A stretch of 64,000 bases of DNA from Proteiniclasticum sediminis (GCF_018128025.1 NZ_JAGSCS010000009.1:39568-103567); one strand, 5' to 3'. Shown: positions 51,028 to 60,990, counted from the stretch's first letter. A program made the numbers and translations. The notes: generated by a model from the letters alone, not told the origin.

Positions 51028-51705
51028 CTAAACTTTCAGAAGCGCTTCCGCCATGATTAAATCTTCCACCGTGGTAATTTTTATATTGGCATAGGAGTCC
51101 TCAAAGAGACGAACAGGATAATAGTAGCGTTCAAACACTGTCGTATCATCCGTTACCGGGATTCCTTCCAGGAGGATTTTCCGATGAGCGCTGAGAATTT
51201 GAGCGCTTTGGAAGACCTGGGGTGTATGGATGAGAAAGAGTTTGGCCCGATCCAGGGTTCCTGCGGAAAGACCATCCGAACCCATTTCTTTCACTGTATC
51301 CTTAGGTTTCACACCACAGGCGGCTGCACCGTGTATCATCGCCAACCTTACCCCCGTCTCAAGGACCTCTGGCGAAACCAATGGACGAACCCCGTCATGA
51401 ATCAGCACCAGAGATTCCGGATCCAATTCCACAATCAGCTCCAACCCATGGCGTACTGAATCCTGCCGTTCCTCCCCGGCCTTCACCCGATAGAGCGGTT
51501 TATTCGGGCTGTAGCCTAAGGTATCGAAGTACTCCAAATAGGCTTCCGGCAACACTAGGACTAGGGCATCCACCTGGGGACAGGCATCAAAGATCATCAG
51601 GGTTCGGATGAGCACCGGGATTCCGCCCAAGGGCAGGAACTGCTTGGGAATTTCACTCCCCATGCGTATCCCCTTTCCCCCGGAGACAATCAGTCCGTAT
51701 ACCAT
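51028..51705 (-). CDS. ispD: 2-C-methyl-D-erythritol 4-phosphate cytidylyltransferase
   Basis: Makes CDP-methylerythritol in the MEP isoprenoid pathway. The product is 225 residues. The nucleotide loop is IVSGGKGIRMGSEIPKQFLP, with HDGVRPLVSPEV and TDDTTVFERYYYPV. It follows the PIN/TRAM gene with a one-base gap, so they are coupled. ispF, often fused or adjacent, is not present nearby. Confidence 0.95.
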   Translation of the reverse strand: MVYGLIVSGGKGIRMGSEIPKQFLPLGGIPVLIRTLMIFDACPQVDALVLVLPEAYLEYFDTLGYSPNKPLYRVKAGEERQDSVRHGLELIVELDPESLVLIHDGVRPLVSPEVLETGVRLAMIHGAAACGVKPKDTVKEMGSDGLSAGTLDRAKLFLIHTPQVFQSAQILSAHRKILLEGIPVTDDTTVFERYYYPVRLFEDSYANIKITTVEDLIMAEALLKV

Positions 51706-51706
51706 G

Positions 51707-52804
51707 CTAGTCCACCTTCGGTTTGGCGAAGATCATTCTTCCCGCAGCTGTCTGAAGCACGGAGGTGACCAGAACATTCAAATTCTGCCCCACATAGCGT
51801 TTTCCATCTTCTACCACGATCATGGTTCCATCATCCAGATAGCCAATTCCCTGGTTCTGCTCCTTGCCCACCTTCGAAATCAGAAGGTTCAACTCTTCAC
51901 CGGGGAGTAGCATGGGCTTCACCGCGTTGGCCATCTCATTGATGTTCAACACCGGGACCCGCTGAAACTCGGCGACTTTATTCAGATTATAGTCATTGGT
52001 GACCACTTTCCCCGAAAGGACTGTGGCCAGCTTGAGCAACTTGGAATCCACTTCGGCAATCTCAGGAAAGTCCTTATCCCAAATTTCCACTTCAATATCC
52101 AACTCGTTTTGAATTTTATTGAGGATATCCAGTCCCCGGCGTCCCCGGTTCCGCTTCAGCGAATCCGAAGAATCGGCAATATGGCGGAGTTCTTCCAGGA
52201 CAAACGATGGAATGACTAACTTTCCTTCCACAAATCCGGTTTTACAAATGTCAAAAATACGTCCATCAATTATCACCGAAGTATCCAGTACTTTCGGGGT
52301 CCCCTGGTAAATGGGCTTTTCGGCTTTCTCTTTACTTGTATGCGTGCCTTTTCCTCGAATTCCCTGGAAAAAGCTGATAATCTCATCTTTCTTCTTGATC
52401 CCGACATTGGCGCCGAGAATTGCTGCCAAGATATTGAGGAGCACAGCAAGAAGACTTCCCACCGCCGGCCAGAGACGGGAAAGGGGGGTCGTCAGGAAAT
52501 ATGTGATCACCAGCAGTACGATTGCGCCGGCTGAGCCGAAGAGAATCTCCGTGACGGTCATTTTGGAAAGATTCTTCTCAATGAGTTTATTGGTGGTGAT
52601 GAGCAATTTATAAATCCGGGAAGATAAGAAGAAAAATATAAGTGCGAAGAAGAGGATCACCACAATGACGGTTCCCACCGTAAAGGGAAGAGTGTCTGCA
52701 AACTCTAGTTGTTTCAGATAGGGAATGGATAGCACAGCTTGCGCCAAGATATAGCCAATAACTGCACCGACCAGGGTAATGATGCTTCTTATAATATTTT
52801 TGAT
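51707..52804 (-). CDS. PIN/TRAM domain membrane protein (YacL-like)
   Basis: A 365-residue protein with four N-terminal membrane helices, a PIN nuclease-like domain (LDTSVIIDGRIFDICKTG, EELRHIADSSDSLKRNRGRR) and a C-terminal TRAM RNA-binding domain (GIGYLDDGTMIVVEDGKRYV). Its cellular role is not established. The frame opens at a GTG embedded in the ribosome site; a TTG at 52804 with GGAGG eight bases upstream (MIKNIIRSIITLVG) is the better start. disA, often located between radA and this gene, is missing. Confidence 0.92.
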   Translation of the reverse strand: MKNIIRSIITLVGAVIGYILAQAVLSIPYLKQLEFADTLPFTVGTVIVVILFFALIFFFLSSRIYKLLITTNKLIEKNLSKMTVTEILFGSAGAIVLLVITYFLTTPLSRLWPAVGSLLAVLLNILAAILGANVGIKKKDEIISFFQGIRGKGTHTSKEKAEKPIYQGTPKVLDTSVIIDGRIFDICKTGFVEGKLVIPSFVLEELRHIADSSDSLKRNRGRRGLDILNKIQNELDIEVEIWDKDFPEIAEVDSKLLKLATVLSGKVVTNDYNLNKVAEFQRVPVLNINEMANAVKPMLLPGEELNLLISKVGKEQNQGIGYLDDGTMIVVEDGKRYVGQNLNVLVTSVLQTAAGRMIFAKPKVD

Positions 52805-52877
52805 CAATACCAGCACCTCCTTTAATATTTTGGTTCATGTTGAATATGAGATTACGCGCTATCAGTATTCTCATTAT

Positions 52878-52911
52878 ACCGTCTTCTCCCAAGGGAAGAT
52901 ACGGTTTTTTT
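52878..52911 (+). terminator. plus-strand intrinsic terminator between radA and the PIN/TRAM gene
   Basis: ACCGT-TCTTC paired with GAAGA-ACGGT followed by seven T on the plus strand. There is no plus-strand gene nearby. On the minus strand the hairpin abuts a TATAAT (52873-52878), so it may instead end radA read-through weakly or stop antisense RNA. Confidence 0.6.
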
Positions 52912-52915
52912 AAAG

Positions 52916-54271
52916 TTAAAAGAGAAGACTTACCGCTTCTTTCAGGGTATCCACGGCAATGATGTGGAGATTCTTCTGTTTGATCTTCTCGCGATTTCGC
53001 TTCGGAATGACAAAGGTCTCAAACCCCATTTTCACCCCTTCGCTGACCAGCCGCTCCACATGGTTCACCGGGCGGATTTCTCCCGTGAGGCCGATTTCGC
53101 CAATGGCGAGGATCCGGTCATGCTTCATCTCCTTGCCTTTGGCACTGGATACCAGACTCAGCGCCAGCCCCAGATCCTGGGAAGTGCCTTCCACGGCGAG
53201 TCCACCTACCACATTGACATAGACGTCGCTGGTGTAGAAAGGGATGCGCAGTTTCTTCTCCAGCACCGCAATGATCAGGTTCAGTCTTGGGGTATCAATA
53301 CCTAAAGACGTTCTTCTCGGAATCACGGCCTTGGTTTCCGCCACCAGGGACTGGACCTGGACCAGAATGGGCCGAGTTCCTTCCATGATGCCGATGACCA
53401 CGGAGCCTTCCTTGGAGTCCATATGGTCTTCCAGAAAAATCCTTGAGGGATCATAGACTTCGATGAGCCCTTCCTCCGCCATTTCAAAAACACCAATTTC
53501 CGAAGTCGTCCCGAAGCGGTTTTTCATCGTCCGGAGAATTCGGATTTCTTCTGTCCGTTCACCTTCAAAATAAAGGACAGCATCCACCATGTGCTCCAGC
53601 ACCCGGGGACCGGCCAGTTCTCCCTGTTTGGTTACATGGGCGACAATGAACAGGGGAATGCCAATGGTTTTCCCCACCCGCATGAGGGCATTGGCACACT
53701 CCCTCACCTGGGACACGGATCCTGGAGCAGAATTCACCTTGTCCGAATACACCGTCTGAATGGAGTCGATGATGGCAAACTGAGGCTTAATGGTTCGGAT
53801 GTGTTCCTCGATGATTTCCATGGATGTTTCGGATACGATGTAGAGCTTCTCCGCCTGGGCGCTTAAACGATCCGCCCGGATTTTGATCTGCTCTTCGGAC
53901 TCCTCTCCGGAAACATAGAGCACCGTGCCATATTTCATGGAAATATTATTGGCGCACTGCAGAAGCAAGGTGGATTTTCCTATGCCCGGATCCCCGGAGA
54001 TCAGGGTTAGAGAACCCTTGACCAGGCCACCGCCCAGCACGCGGTTCAGTTCCGCAATACCCGTATCAAACCGCTCCCGGTCGCCGGAAGTGATCTGTCC
54101 GATGGTTTTGGGCGTGCTGGCATTGGAGATTCCCTGCCGTCTTGCCGGTTCAGCGCTGATCACCTCTTCCACGTAGGAGTTCCATTCTCCGCAGTCCGGG
54201 CATCGCCCCACCCATTTCATGGAACTGGCACCGCAGTTTTGACAGATATATTGTGTTTTCGCCTTTGCCAT
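52916..54271 (-). CDS. radA: DNA repair protein RadA (Sms)
   Basis: A RecA-like branch-migration helicase. The product is 451 residues from the ATG at 54271. It has an N-terminal zinc finger (CQNCGASSMKWVGRCPDCGE), Walker A GDPGIGKSTLL, the RadA-specific KNRFGTTSEIGVF motif and a Lon-like C-terminal domain. Twelve extra upstream codons lack a ribosome site. It follows clpC, the common Firmicutes order. Confidence 0.96.
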   Translation of the reverse strand: MAKAKTQYICQNCGASSMKWVGRCPDCGEWNSYVEEVISAEPARRQGISNASTPKTIGQITSGDRERFDTGIAELNRVLGGGLVKGSLTLISGDPGIGKSTLLLQCANNISMKYGTVLYVSGEESEEQIKIRADRLSAQAEKLYIVSETSMEIIEEHIRTIKPQFAIIDSIQTVYSDKVNSAPGSVSQVRECANALMRVGKTIGIPLFIVAHVTKQGELAGPRVLEHMVDAVLYFEGERTEEIRILRTMKNRFGTTSEIGVFEMAEEGLIEVYDPSRIFLEDHMDSKEGSVVIGIMEGTRPILVQVQSLVAETKAVIPRRTSLGIDTPRLNLIIAVLEKKLRIPFYTSDVYVNVVGGLAVEGTSQDLGLALSLVSSAKGKEMKHDRILAIGEIGLTGEIRPVNHVERLVSEGVKMGFETFVIPKRNREKIKQKNLHIIAVDTLKEAVSLLF

Positions 54272-54295
54272 GACAGCCTCCTGTTTCCTTAAGTG

Positions 54296-54358
54296 AAAGA
54301 CCCACAATCAGCGGTAAAAATCCTGTTTTTAACAAACCAGCTGATCATGGGTCTATTT
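54296..54358 (-). promoter_or_regulatory. long hairpin between clpC and radA
   Basis: The minus strand can pair AGACCCA-TGATCAGC with GCTGATTG-TGGGTCT around a loop of about 25 bases, followed by TTTC. It may attenuate read-through from clpC into radA or process the transcript. Confidence 0.5.
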
Positions 54359-54414
54359 TACACCGGGTTACCTAACTAAACTTTAAATCCCCCCGGTTTT
54401 TTCATAAAATTTGC

Positions 54415-56940
54415 TTAATCTTGAGATTGCTCCTCCGCAGTCTCCGTTTCACCCAGTTCCACATTCACTCCGGTGCGCTTCTCCACCTTCACATCCCGAT
54501 GACCGGTCCGCTCAAAGGTCAGCTTGCCGTCGGCCACATCCACCCGAACCTCGTCACCCCGCTGGATTTTGCCCAGAAGCATCTGCTCCGAGAGGGTATC
54601 CTCCAGCTCCTTGGTGATGGCGCGGCGCAGAGGACGGGCACCATAAGCCGTGTCTGAACCGCTTCTGGTCATGAACTCCACCGTTTCTTCGGTGAAGGAC
54701 AGGTAGATTTCCCGATGGGCGATTCGTTCTGAGACTTCCTCCAGCATGAGCCGGGTGATCTTGTGGAGGTCTTCGCTGCTCAACGAATGGAAGACGATGA
54801 TGTCATCGATGCGGTTCAGGAACTCCGGTCGGAAGGAGCGCTTGAGCTCCTCCATGATGTTTTCCTTCATCTTGAGGTATTCCGTCTCTTCCTTGTCCTC
54901 GGCGATATTGAAGCCCATGACTTTCTGCTTCTTGATCGTGGACGCCCCCACATTGGAGGTCATGATAATGATGGTATTCTTGAAGTTCACCGTCTTACCC
55001 TTGCCATCCGTGAGGCGCCCATCCTCCAGAATCTGGAGAAGGACATTGAAAACCTCCGGGTGAGCCTTTTCAATCTCGTCGAAGAGCACCACGGAATAGG
55101 GATTTCGGCGCACTGCCTCGGTGAGCTGTCCGCCTTCATCATAGCCCACATAGCCTGGAGGGGACCCGATGAGTCTGGACACCGTATGCTTTTCCATATA
55201 CTCCGACATATCGATGCGAACCATGGCTTTCTCGGAACCGAACATGGCCACGGCCAAAGCCTTGGAGAGCTCGGTCTTTCCTACGCCGGTGGGGCCCAGG
55301 AAGATAAAGGAGCCAATGGGTCTGTCAGGATCCTTGAGACCCACTCGGGCACGGCGGACCGCACGGGAGATGGAGCTGACCGCCTCATCCTGGCCGATGA
55401 CCCGCTCATGGAGGATCTGTTCCAGATTAAGAAGCTTTTCCGATTCTTTTTCCGTGAGCTTTTTCACCGGAACCTTGGTCCAGCGGGACACCACCTGGGC
55501 GATATCCTCCTCGGTGACCACCAGTCCTGCGGCAGCACCTAAGGATCCGCTCTTCCACTTGGTCTTGATATCCTCCAGGCTCTTTTTCAGCTCATTTTCC
55601 TTGTCACGAAGTTTAGCTGCCTTCTCATAATCCTGTAGGGAAACGGATTCCTCCTTTTCCTTCTGAATATTCTTCAGCGTCTCCTCCATGTTCTTCACAT
55701 CCGGCGGAGCCGTCAGGGTGGAAATTCTCACCTTGGCCGCTGCCTCATCCATGAGGTCGATGGCCTTGTCCGGAAGAAAACGGTCGGTAATGTACCGATC
55801 GGAGAACTCCACGGCGGCCTCCAGGGCTTCATCGGTGATCTTGACCCGGTGATGGGCCTCATACTTGTCCCGAAGTCCCTTCAAAATGAGCAACGCTTCC
55901 GCCTTGGTGGGTTCCCCCACGTTCACGGGCTGGAAACGACGCTCCAGGGCGCTGTCCTTTTCAAAGTGCTTGCGGTACTCGTCAATGGTCGTGGCTCCGA
56001 TGGCCTGGATTTCCCCTCGGGCCAGAGCGGGCTTCAAAATATTGGAGGCATCGATGGCGCCTTCCGCACCGCCAGCCCCGATGATGGTATGAATTTCATC
56101 AATGAAGAGAATGACATTCTTCGTATTTTTAATCTCCGTCATGACATTCTTCAGGCGCTCTTCAAACTCGCCCCGGTACTTGGCTCCCGCCAGCATCTGG
56201 GAAAGATCCAGGGTAACCACCCGTTTATTCTTGAGAAGTTCCGGAATATTTCCCTTGACGATGCGCTGGGCCAAACCTTCTGCAATGGCGGTTTTACCCA
56301 CCCCAGGATCGCCGATGAGTACGGGATTGTTTTTGGTTCTCCGGCTGAGAATTTCCAGAATTCGTTCCGTTTCCTCACTGCGGCCGATGACCGGGTCCAG
56401 TTTTCCATCCTTGGCCATCTGGGTCAGATCTTTCCCGTACTGATCCAGGTTTGGCGTATCGGTTTTATCTTCCCGGCGGGTTTCACTGTCGCTTTGTCCC
56501 GGAGGAGCGGAGAATCCTTTGACCAGATCATTCTTCATCTTCGGAATATCGACGCCTAAGTTCTGCAAAATGGCATAGGCTACGCCCTCTTCTTCTCCGA
56601 GGATGGCCAGGAGCATATGCTCGGGGCTGATATAGTTCTGGCCCAGATTTCGGGCCTCATTAAAGCTGTTGTCGATGAGCCGTTTGGTTCGGGGGGTCAG
56701 CGCAAACTGCCCGCCTCCGGCCAGAAGATTATTTCCCCGGCCTAAGGTCTGCTCAATCATCTCATGGATCAGTTCTTTGGTGACTCCAGCATCATGCAGA
56801 ATATTACTCCCTGCGCCTTCCACACTGGCAATCCCGAACAGAATGTGTTCAGTGCCGATATAGCCGTGCTGCAGCCGCTGGGATTCTTTCTGCGCATGCA
56901 TCAAAGTCGCTTTTGCTCGTTCTGTAAATCGTTCAAACAT
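54415..56940 (-). CDS. clpC: ATP-dependent Clp protease ATP-binding subunit ClpC
   Basis: A AAA+ unfoldase that feeds ClpP; with McsB it degrades arginine-phosphorylated proteins. The product is 841 residues from the ATG at 56940 ([20 protein letters not shown]). It has a double Clp-N domain (1-145), ATPase 1 ([16 protein letters not shown]), a UVR/M domain ([17 protein letters not shown]) and ATPase 2 ([15 protein letters not shown]). The C terminus is acidic. It follows mcsB in the standard mcsA-mcsB-clpC order. Confidence 0.97.
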   Translation of the reverse strand: MFERFTERAKATLMHAQKESQRLQHGYIGTEHILFGIASVEGAGSNILHDAGVTKELIHEMIEQTLGRGNNLLAGGGQFALTPRTKRLIDNSFNEARNLGQNYISPEHMLLAILGEEEGVAYAILQNLGVDIPKMKNDLVKGFSAPPGQSDSETRREDKTDTPNLDQYGKDLTQMAKDGKLDPVIGRSEETERILEILSRRTKNNPVLIGDPGVGKTAIAEGLAQRIVKGNIPELLKNKRVVTLDLSQMLAGAKYRGEFEERLKNVMTEIKNTKNVILFIDEIHTIIGAGGAEGAIDASNILKPALARGEIQAIGATTIDEYRKHFEKDSALERRFQPVNVGEPTKAEALLILKGLRDKYEAHHRVKITDEALEAAVEFSDRYITDRFLPDKAIDLMDEAAAKVRISTLTAPPDVKNMEETLKNIQKEKEESVSLQDYEKAAKLRDKENELKKSLEDIKTKWKSGSLGAAAGLVVTEEDIAQVVSRWTKVPVKKLTEKESEKLLNLEQILHERVIGQDEAVSSISRAVRRARVGLKDPDRPIGSFIFLGPTGVGKTELSKALAVAMFGSEKAMVRIDMSEYMEKHTVSRLIGSPPGYVGYDEGGQLTEAVRRNPYSVVLFDEIEKAHPEVFNVLLQILEDGRLTDGKGKTVNFKNTIIIMTSNVGASTIKKQKVMGFNIAEDKEETEYLKMKENIMEELKRSFRPEFLNRIDDIIVFHSLSSEDLHKITRLMLEEVSERIAHREIYLSFTEETVEFMTRSGSDTAYGARPLRRAITKELEDTLSEQMLLGKIQRGDEVRVDVADGKLTFERTGHRDVKVEKRTGVNVELGETETAEEQSQD

Positions 56941-56952
56941 TTCCAATACCTC

Positions 56953-57951
56953 CTAAAAAATGCTCCGGATAATCTTCGCCCGGTTAATGTCCCGTTCCCG
57001 GTCTGTCAAATCCGCGCCATAGGCTTTTTTCATCATGCCTGGCTGGGTGTTGATGATGAGTCCGTCAATGAGGTGGATATCCACATCACGGATGAGCTCC
57101 GTTTCGATGCCCATTCTCACCAGGGACAGGTGGTGCAGGGCTTCCTTTGATGTCATGAGCCGGGCATTCATGAGTGTGCCCATGCTTCGGTAGATTTTAT
57201 CTTCCATTTCCAGGGTATAGTGACCCAGGAGTTTTTTCTGATGTTCCTGCTCCTCATCCAGCAGTTTCATAATCGTATCCTTCAAGTTGTAGACAATATC
57301 ATCCTCCGTCATCCCCAGGGTAACCTCGTTGGAAATCTGGTAGATATTGCCTTCGGCCTGGGACCCTTCGCCGTAAATCCCCCGAATGGTCATGCCCATC
57401 TGGGCCAGCGCCTGGGAAACGTAGCCGATTTTATCCGTCAGGGTGAATCCCGGCAGATGGAGCATCACCGAAGCCCGAAGGGCGGTCCCCAGGTTGGTGG
57501 GGCAGGCGGTGATGTAGCCCAGGTTGTGGTCATAGGCGAAGTTCAGTTTCTCTGACAAAAGGTCGTCTATGCGGGAAGCTTTGTCATAAAGCTCCTCCAG
57601 GTTCATATCCTTCCCCATGACCTGTAGGCGAAGATGATCCTCTTCGTTGATCATGAGGCTCACGTCCTCCTCCTTGTCGAGGATAAAGGCCGCCATATCA
57701 CTGTTATTCAGAAGCTTGGCACTGACCAGATGCTTCTCAAATGCCACCAACAGATCCGTTCTCCCCATTTCCCAGAGGCGATGGGTCTCATAGGCCTCTT
57801 CCATGGCTTTACTCACGTAGAAAGCATCCTCCACGGCATTCACCAGCTGGCGGGCCCGCTCGCTCTCCAGCATATGGGGGAAGGGAATGGACTTAAAGTT
57901 CCGGGCCAGACGGATCCGGCTCTTGAGGACCAGGGTTTCCTTACTCAGCAT
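56953..57951 (-). CDS. mcsB: protein arginine kinase McsB
   Basis: Phosphorylates arginine residues and so tags proteins for ClpCP. The product is 332 residues from the ATG at 57951, which has GGAGG eight bases upstream and overlaps mcsA by 11 bases. Phosphagen-kinase motifs are SRIRLARNFKSIPFPHML, INEEDHLRLQVMG, CPTNLGTALRASVMLHLPG and ISNEVTLGMTEDD. All nucleotide-binding arginines in these segments appear present. Confidence 0.96.
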   Translation of the reverse strand: MLSKETLVLKSRIRLARNFKSIPFPHMLESERARQLVNAVEDAFYVSKAMEEAYETHRLWEMGRTDLLVAFEKHLVSAKLLNNSDMAAFILDKEEDVSLMINEEDHLRLQVMGKDMNLEELYDKASRIDDLLSEKLNFAYDHNLGYITACPTNLGTALRASVMLHLPGFTLTDKIGYVSQALAQMGMTIRGIYGEGSQAEGNIYQISNEVTLGMTEDDIVYNLKDTIMKLLDEEQEHQKKLLGHYTLEMEDKIYRSMGTLMNARLMTSKEALHHLSLVRMGIETELIRDVDIHLIDGLIINTQPGMMKKAYGADLTDRERDINRAKIIRSIF

Positions 57952-58318
57952 CGCCCCCGCCTCCTTCCAGACTCTGGCGAATCTGGGCAATTTCATCCCG
58001 GACCCGCGCCGCTTCCTCAAAATCTTCCATGGCCACTAATTCCTTCAGGCGCATTTTCATCTCGTCGATGCGGCGCTTGCTCACCACTTCGGCGGAAGCA
58101 TTCTTGGGAATCTTCCCCACATGGGTTAACCCCCCCTGCACCCGCTTGATGGTGGGAATCAGAGACTTGGAAAAATGTTCATAGCAGTAGCTGCAGCCCA
58201 AAAGTCCCGTCCGCTGGAAATCACCGAAGGTGATCCCGCACTTGGGACATCGGTCCATTTCGGAACTGCTTTTCTCCACCATGTCAAAAAGGGATCCAAA
58301 AAAGCTGTCCATCGACAT
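57941..58318 (-). CDS. mcsA: McsA, short form lacking the first zinc-finger pair
   Basis: McsA activates the McsB kinase. The usual Bacillus protein is about 185 residues with two pairs of CxxC. Here the protein is 125 residues from the ATG at 58318 (ribosome site GAGG eight bases upstream) and only the second pair is present (CPKCGITF and CSYCYEHF), followed by the UVR-type coiled-coil MKMRLKELVAMEDFEEAARV. No frame upstream supplies the missing CxxC pair. ctsR, normally just upstream, is also absent. Confidence 0.85.
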   Translation of the reverse strand: MSMDSFFGSLFDMVEKSSSEMDRCPKCGITFGDFQRTGLLGCSYCYEHFSKSLIPTIKRVQGGLTHVGKIPKNASAEVVSKRRIDEMKMRLKELVAMEDFEEAARVRDEIAQIRQSLEGGGGDAE

Positions 58319-58369
58319 GATTCTCACCTCAATTTATTATCCTCGTCATGATCATAATCATTCAATTAA

Positions 58370-58375
58370 ATTATA
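58370..58375 (-). promoter_or_regulatory. -10 of the mcsA-mcsB-clpC promoter
   Basis: A perfect TATAAT on the minus strand within an AT-rich stretch; the -35 candidate is weak (TTTCCA with 17-base spacing). No tandem-heptad CtsR operator (GGTCAAA repeats) is visible near it. Confidence 0.55.
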
Positions 58376-58479
58376 TCAAATTTAATTGACTTTGGAAAGT
58401 TCCGCGTAAAGGGACTGTCCTTTATTATGTCCATCATACGCCAAATTCTAGCACCCGATTATTAAAAATTTTTAAAGGA

Positions 58480-58504
58480 AAAGGCACCGTTCCCACGATG
58501 CCTT
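58480..58504 (-). terminator. possible terminator after ricT
   Basis: Minus-strand AAGGCA / TGCCTT with inner CGT/ACG pairs, followed by TTCCTTT. Moderate strength. Confidence 0.55.
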
Positions 58505-58532
58505 GCATCGCGCGTTCAGTACCTGAATTTCG

Positions 58533-59603
58533 CTATTCTTTTGCCGGTTCCTGGGGTTTAGCGGGAGTTTCCCGCTTCTTGTCCTGGCGGGACCGATTTC
58601 GCCGTCTGGAATTTCCGGATGGCTGATCCCCCTTTTCTTTTCGGGGTGCTTCTCCTTGTGACTTTTCCCCGCCTTGCTGCGGAGGATTCTTCTTTCGGAT
58701 ATTTTCCCGAAGAATTTCTTTCCGCGGCTCTGTTGGGGGAGTCTCCGGATTCTGCACTTCCGGTTCCGGCTCCGCCGAGACGGTTTCGAAGGATCCTTTC
58801 AGCAGTTCTACATCCTGGATATTGTAGGTTTCGATGATTTCTTCCGTGACAAGATTGAGCTTCACGTTGACGGTCTCCCGCACAATGTTGTTGCTGATGA
58901 CCTCGCCTCTGCCCTTGGCTGTTTTCACCAGGGAGCCCACCCGGGGCATCCGCTTGCGGATCTCTTCATAGGCTTCCTGCTCATAGTTCAGGCAGCACAT
59001 GAGCCGTCCGCAGATCCCGGATATCTTGGTGGGGTTGAGGGACAGATTCTGTTCCTTGGCCATCTTGATGGATACGGAGTTAAAGTCACCCAGCCACGTG
59101 GAGCAGCATAGGGGGCGTCCGCAGATGCCAATGCCGCCCAGCATCTTCGCCTCATCCCGGACCCCGATCTGCCGAAGCTCAATGCGGGTTCGGAAGATGA
59201 CTGCCAGGTCCTTGACCAGTTCCCGGAAATCGATCCGGCCATCGGCGGTGAAATAGAAAATGACTTTGCTGTTGTCAAAGGTGTACTCCACATCCACCAG
59301 TTTCATTTCCAGATGGTGTTCCTGGATTTTTTTCTCACAGACGGCGAAGGCGTCCTTTTCCTTTTCTCGGTTCTGTGCATGCTTGTTGAGATCATTTTTC
59401 GTAGCCACGCGAAGAACAGGCTTCAGGGGGGCGAAAATTTCCTTCTCGCTGATCTCGCGAACCCCTACTACGCACTGACCGAACTCAATCCCCCGAGCCG
59501 TTTCCACGATCACCGCAGAATCTTTCTCGATGGTGTATTCAAGGGGGTCAAAGTAGTAGATCTTCCCGGCCTTCTTGAACCGTACACCTATGACTTTTAC
59601 CAT
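58533..59603 (-). CDS. ricT: PSP1-domain protein RicT (YaaT)
   Basis: RicT belongs to the Y-complex that promotes RNase Y-dependent mRNA maturation and affects sporulation and biofilm formation in Bacillus. The product is 356 residues. The PSP1 domain contains the cysteine signatures GICGRPLCCSTWLGDF and ISGICGRLMCCLNYEQEA, which bind Fe-S clusters with partner proteins. The last 80 residues are a low-complexity, charged, proline-rich tail. It follows holB by 5 bases, as in tmk-darA-holB-ricT of other Firmicutes. Confidence 0.95.
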   Translation of the reverse strand: MVKVIGVRFKKAGKIYYFDPLEYTIEKDSAVIVETARGIEFGQCVVGVREISEKEIFAPLKPVLRVATKNDLNKHAQNREKEKDAFAVCEKKIQEHHLEMKLVDVEYTFDNSKVIFYFTADGRIDFRELVKDLAVIFRTRIELRQIGVRDEAKMLGGIGICGRPLCCSTWLGDFNSVSIKMAKEQNLSLNPTKISGICGRLMCCLNYEQEAYEEIRKRMPRVGSLVKTAKGRGEVISNNIVRETVNVKLNLVTEEIIETYNIQDVELLKGSFETVSAEPEPEVQNPETPPTEPRKEILRENIRKKNPPQQGGEKSQGEAPRKEKGDQPSGNSRRRNRSRQDKKRETPAKPQEPAKE

Positions 59604-59608
59604 TTATA

Positions 59609-60661
59609 TTAAACCTCCGTAAGTTTAAGCAGCAGACTGCTGACAATTGTTTCCTTGTTGATATTGATCCCCTGGAGTATATATTTTCTCATGTCATACA
59701 AAATATCCAAATACTTCTCCAGGGTGGTGAAAGTCAGTTCCCGAGACAGTTCATCGATGTCGCCCTTCAGGGTATCTTCCAGGATCGAGTCATTGTCCAG
59801 GGACTTCTTTTTCAGTACACAGTCCACCGCATAGGTGAAATCATCAAAAACATCCCCCAGATCCTTCCCCGAAAGAACGGGGACGAATTCCAGAACCTTG
59901 AAATACCGCCGGGAGCGGCCTTTACGGGTATCCACCAAAGCCTTAAGAAGCAGAAAGGCATCGGTGAGCTGGAGGTCCTTCATTCCGGCCAAAACAATCT
60001 CTTCCGCTTTCCCGGGAAGTCCCCGGGCCATGGAGATCACCTGGAGCTTCTCCTGTTCCTTGAGATGAATTTTTTTGACGGGGCTGACTTTGATTTTTCC
60101 ATCAACCCTCTGCTGCGCGGTTTCCCGCTCCATGCGTTCCTCTTCTTCCCGGTTATAACGTTTTTCGAAAGTATCCAGATAGCGGTTCATTTCCTCCTGA
60201 TCCAAAGGAAGCAGCTTGTGGAGATGACAGCGGGATTTGATCGTTTCGGTGATCGTCATGTCATTTTCCGCCAGCAGGAAGAAGAAAATTCCCTCCATGG
60301 GCTCCTCGATGGTCTTTAACAAGGCATTCTGGGCTTCCTGGCCCATTTTATCCGCTTCGTAGAAAATAATGATCTTATGCATGCCCTCATAGGGGCGCAG
60401 TGAGGCTTCCACCACCACCTCGCGAACCTGATTCACGGTGATGATGGTCTTTTCTGGCCGAACCCGGACAATGTCCACGGAGTTTCGGTCACCAAAGCCC
60501 AGAATTTCCCGGGCGATGCCTTCCACTAGGGCGGACTTGCCGATGCCGTCCGGTCCGACAATGATATGTGCATGGGAAAGCGAATGGCTGCTGATCGCTT
60601 TTTGAAATCTTTCCCTGAGTTTTCCAAATCCAATCAAACGTCCATCCTCCCGAGTATCCAT
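59609..60661 (-). CDS. holB: DNA polymerase III subunit delta'
   Basis: Delta' is part of the clamp loader that opens the beta clamp. The product is 350 residues with a Walker-A-like GPDGIGKSALVEGIAR and the sensor SRC motif in TIKSRCHLHKL. The region that is often a zinc finger in gamma/tau-type subunits has no cysteines. It overlaps darA by one base (TAATG), indicating coupling. Confidence 0.92.
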   Translation of the reverse strand: MDTREDGRLIGFGKLRERFQKAISSHSLSHAHIIVGPDGIGKSALVEGIAREILGFGDRNSVDIVRVRPEKTIITVNQVREVVVEASLRPYEGMHKIIIFYEADKMGQEAQNALLKTIEEPMEGIFFFLLAENDMTITETIKSRCHLHKLLPLDQEEMNRYLDTFEKRYNREEEERMERETAQQRVDGKIKVSPVKKIHLKEQEKLQVISMARGLPGKAEEIVLAGMKDLQLTDAFLLLKALVDTRKGRSRRYFKVLEFVPVLSGKDLGDVFDDFTYAVDCVLKKKSLDNDSILEDTLKGDIDELSRELTFTTLEKYLDILYDMRKYILQGININKETIVSSLLLKLTEV

Positions 60662-60990
60662 TAGATCTTGATGAAATTATCCACATCCAGAACAAAGATG
60701 GTCGCTCCACCCACTTCAATATCCACCGGATAGGGGACATAAACCCCCGTGGTGGTGGACAGGGGTGATGGATTGGTGACAACCTGGTGACGGGTCTTGC
60801 AAGTCTCTTCGATGATGCCCAGAACGGTATCCACCTTGTCGACTTCGATCCCGATCATGAGTGTGGTGTTTCCGGATTTCAGAAATCCTCCGGTGGTGGC
60901 CAGCTTCGTCACCCGGTAACCTTTCTCGGTCAACAGGTCGATGACATCGATGGCATCCTCATCATTGACAATAGCGATGATCAGTTTCAT
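60661..60990 (-). CDS. darA: cyclic-di-AMP receptor DarA (PII-like)
   Basis: A 109-residue PII-like trimeric protein that binds c-di-AMP. The start MKLIIAIVNDEDAIDVIDLL and the loop VTKLATTGGFLKSGNTTLMI are the family signature. It is between tmk and holB, the conserved place. Its downstream target is unknown. The disA gene for the nucleotide is not in this window. Confidence 0.95.
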   Translation of the reverse strand: MKLIIAIVNDEDAIDVIDLLTEKGYRVTKLATTGGFLKSGNTTLMIGIEVDKVDTVLGIIEETCKTRHQVVTNPSPLSTTTGVYVPYPVDIEVGGATIFVLDVDNFIKI

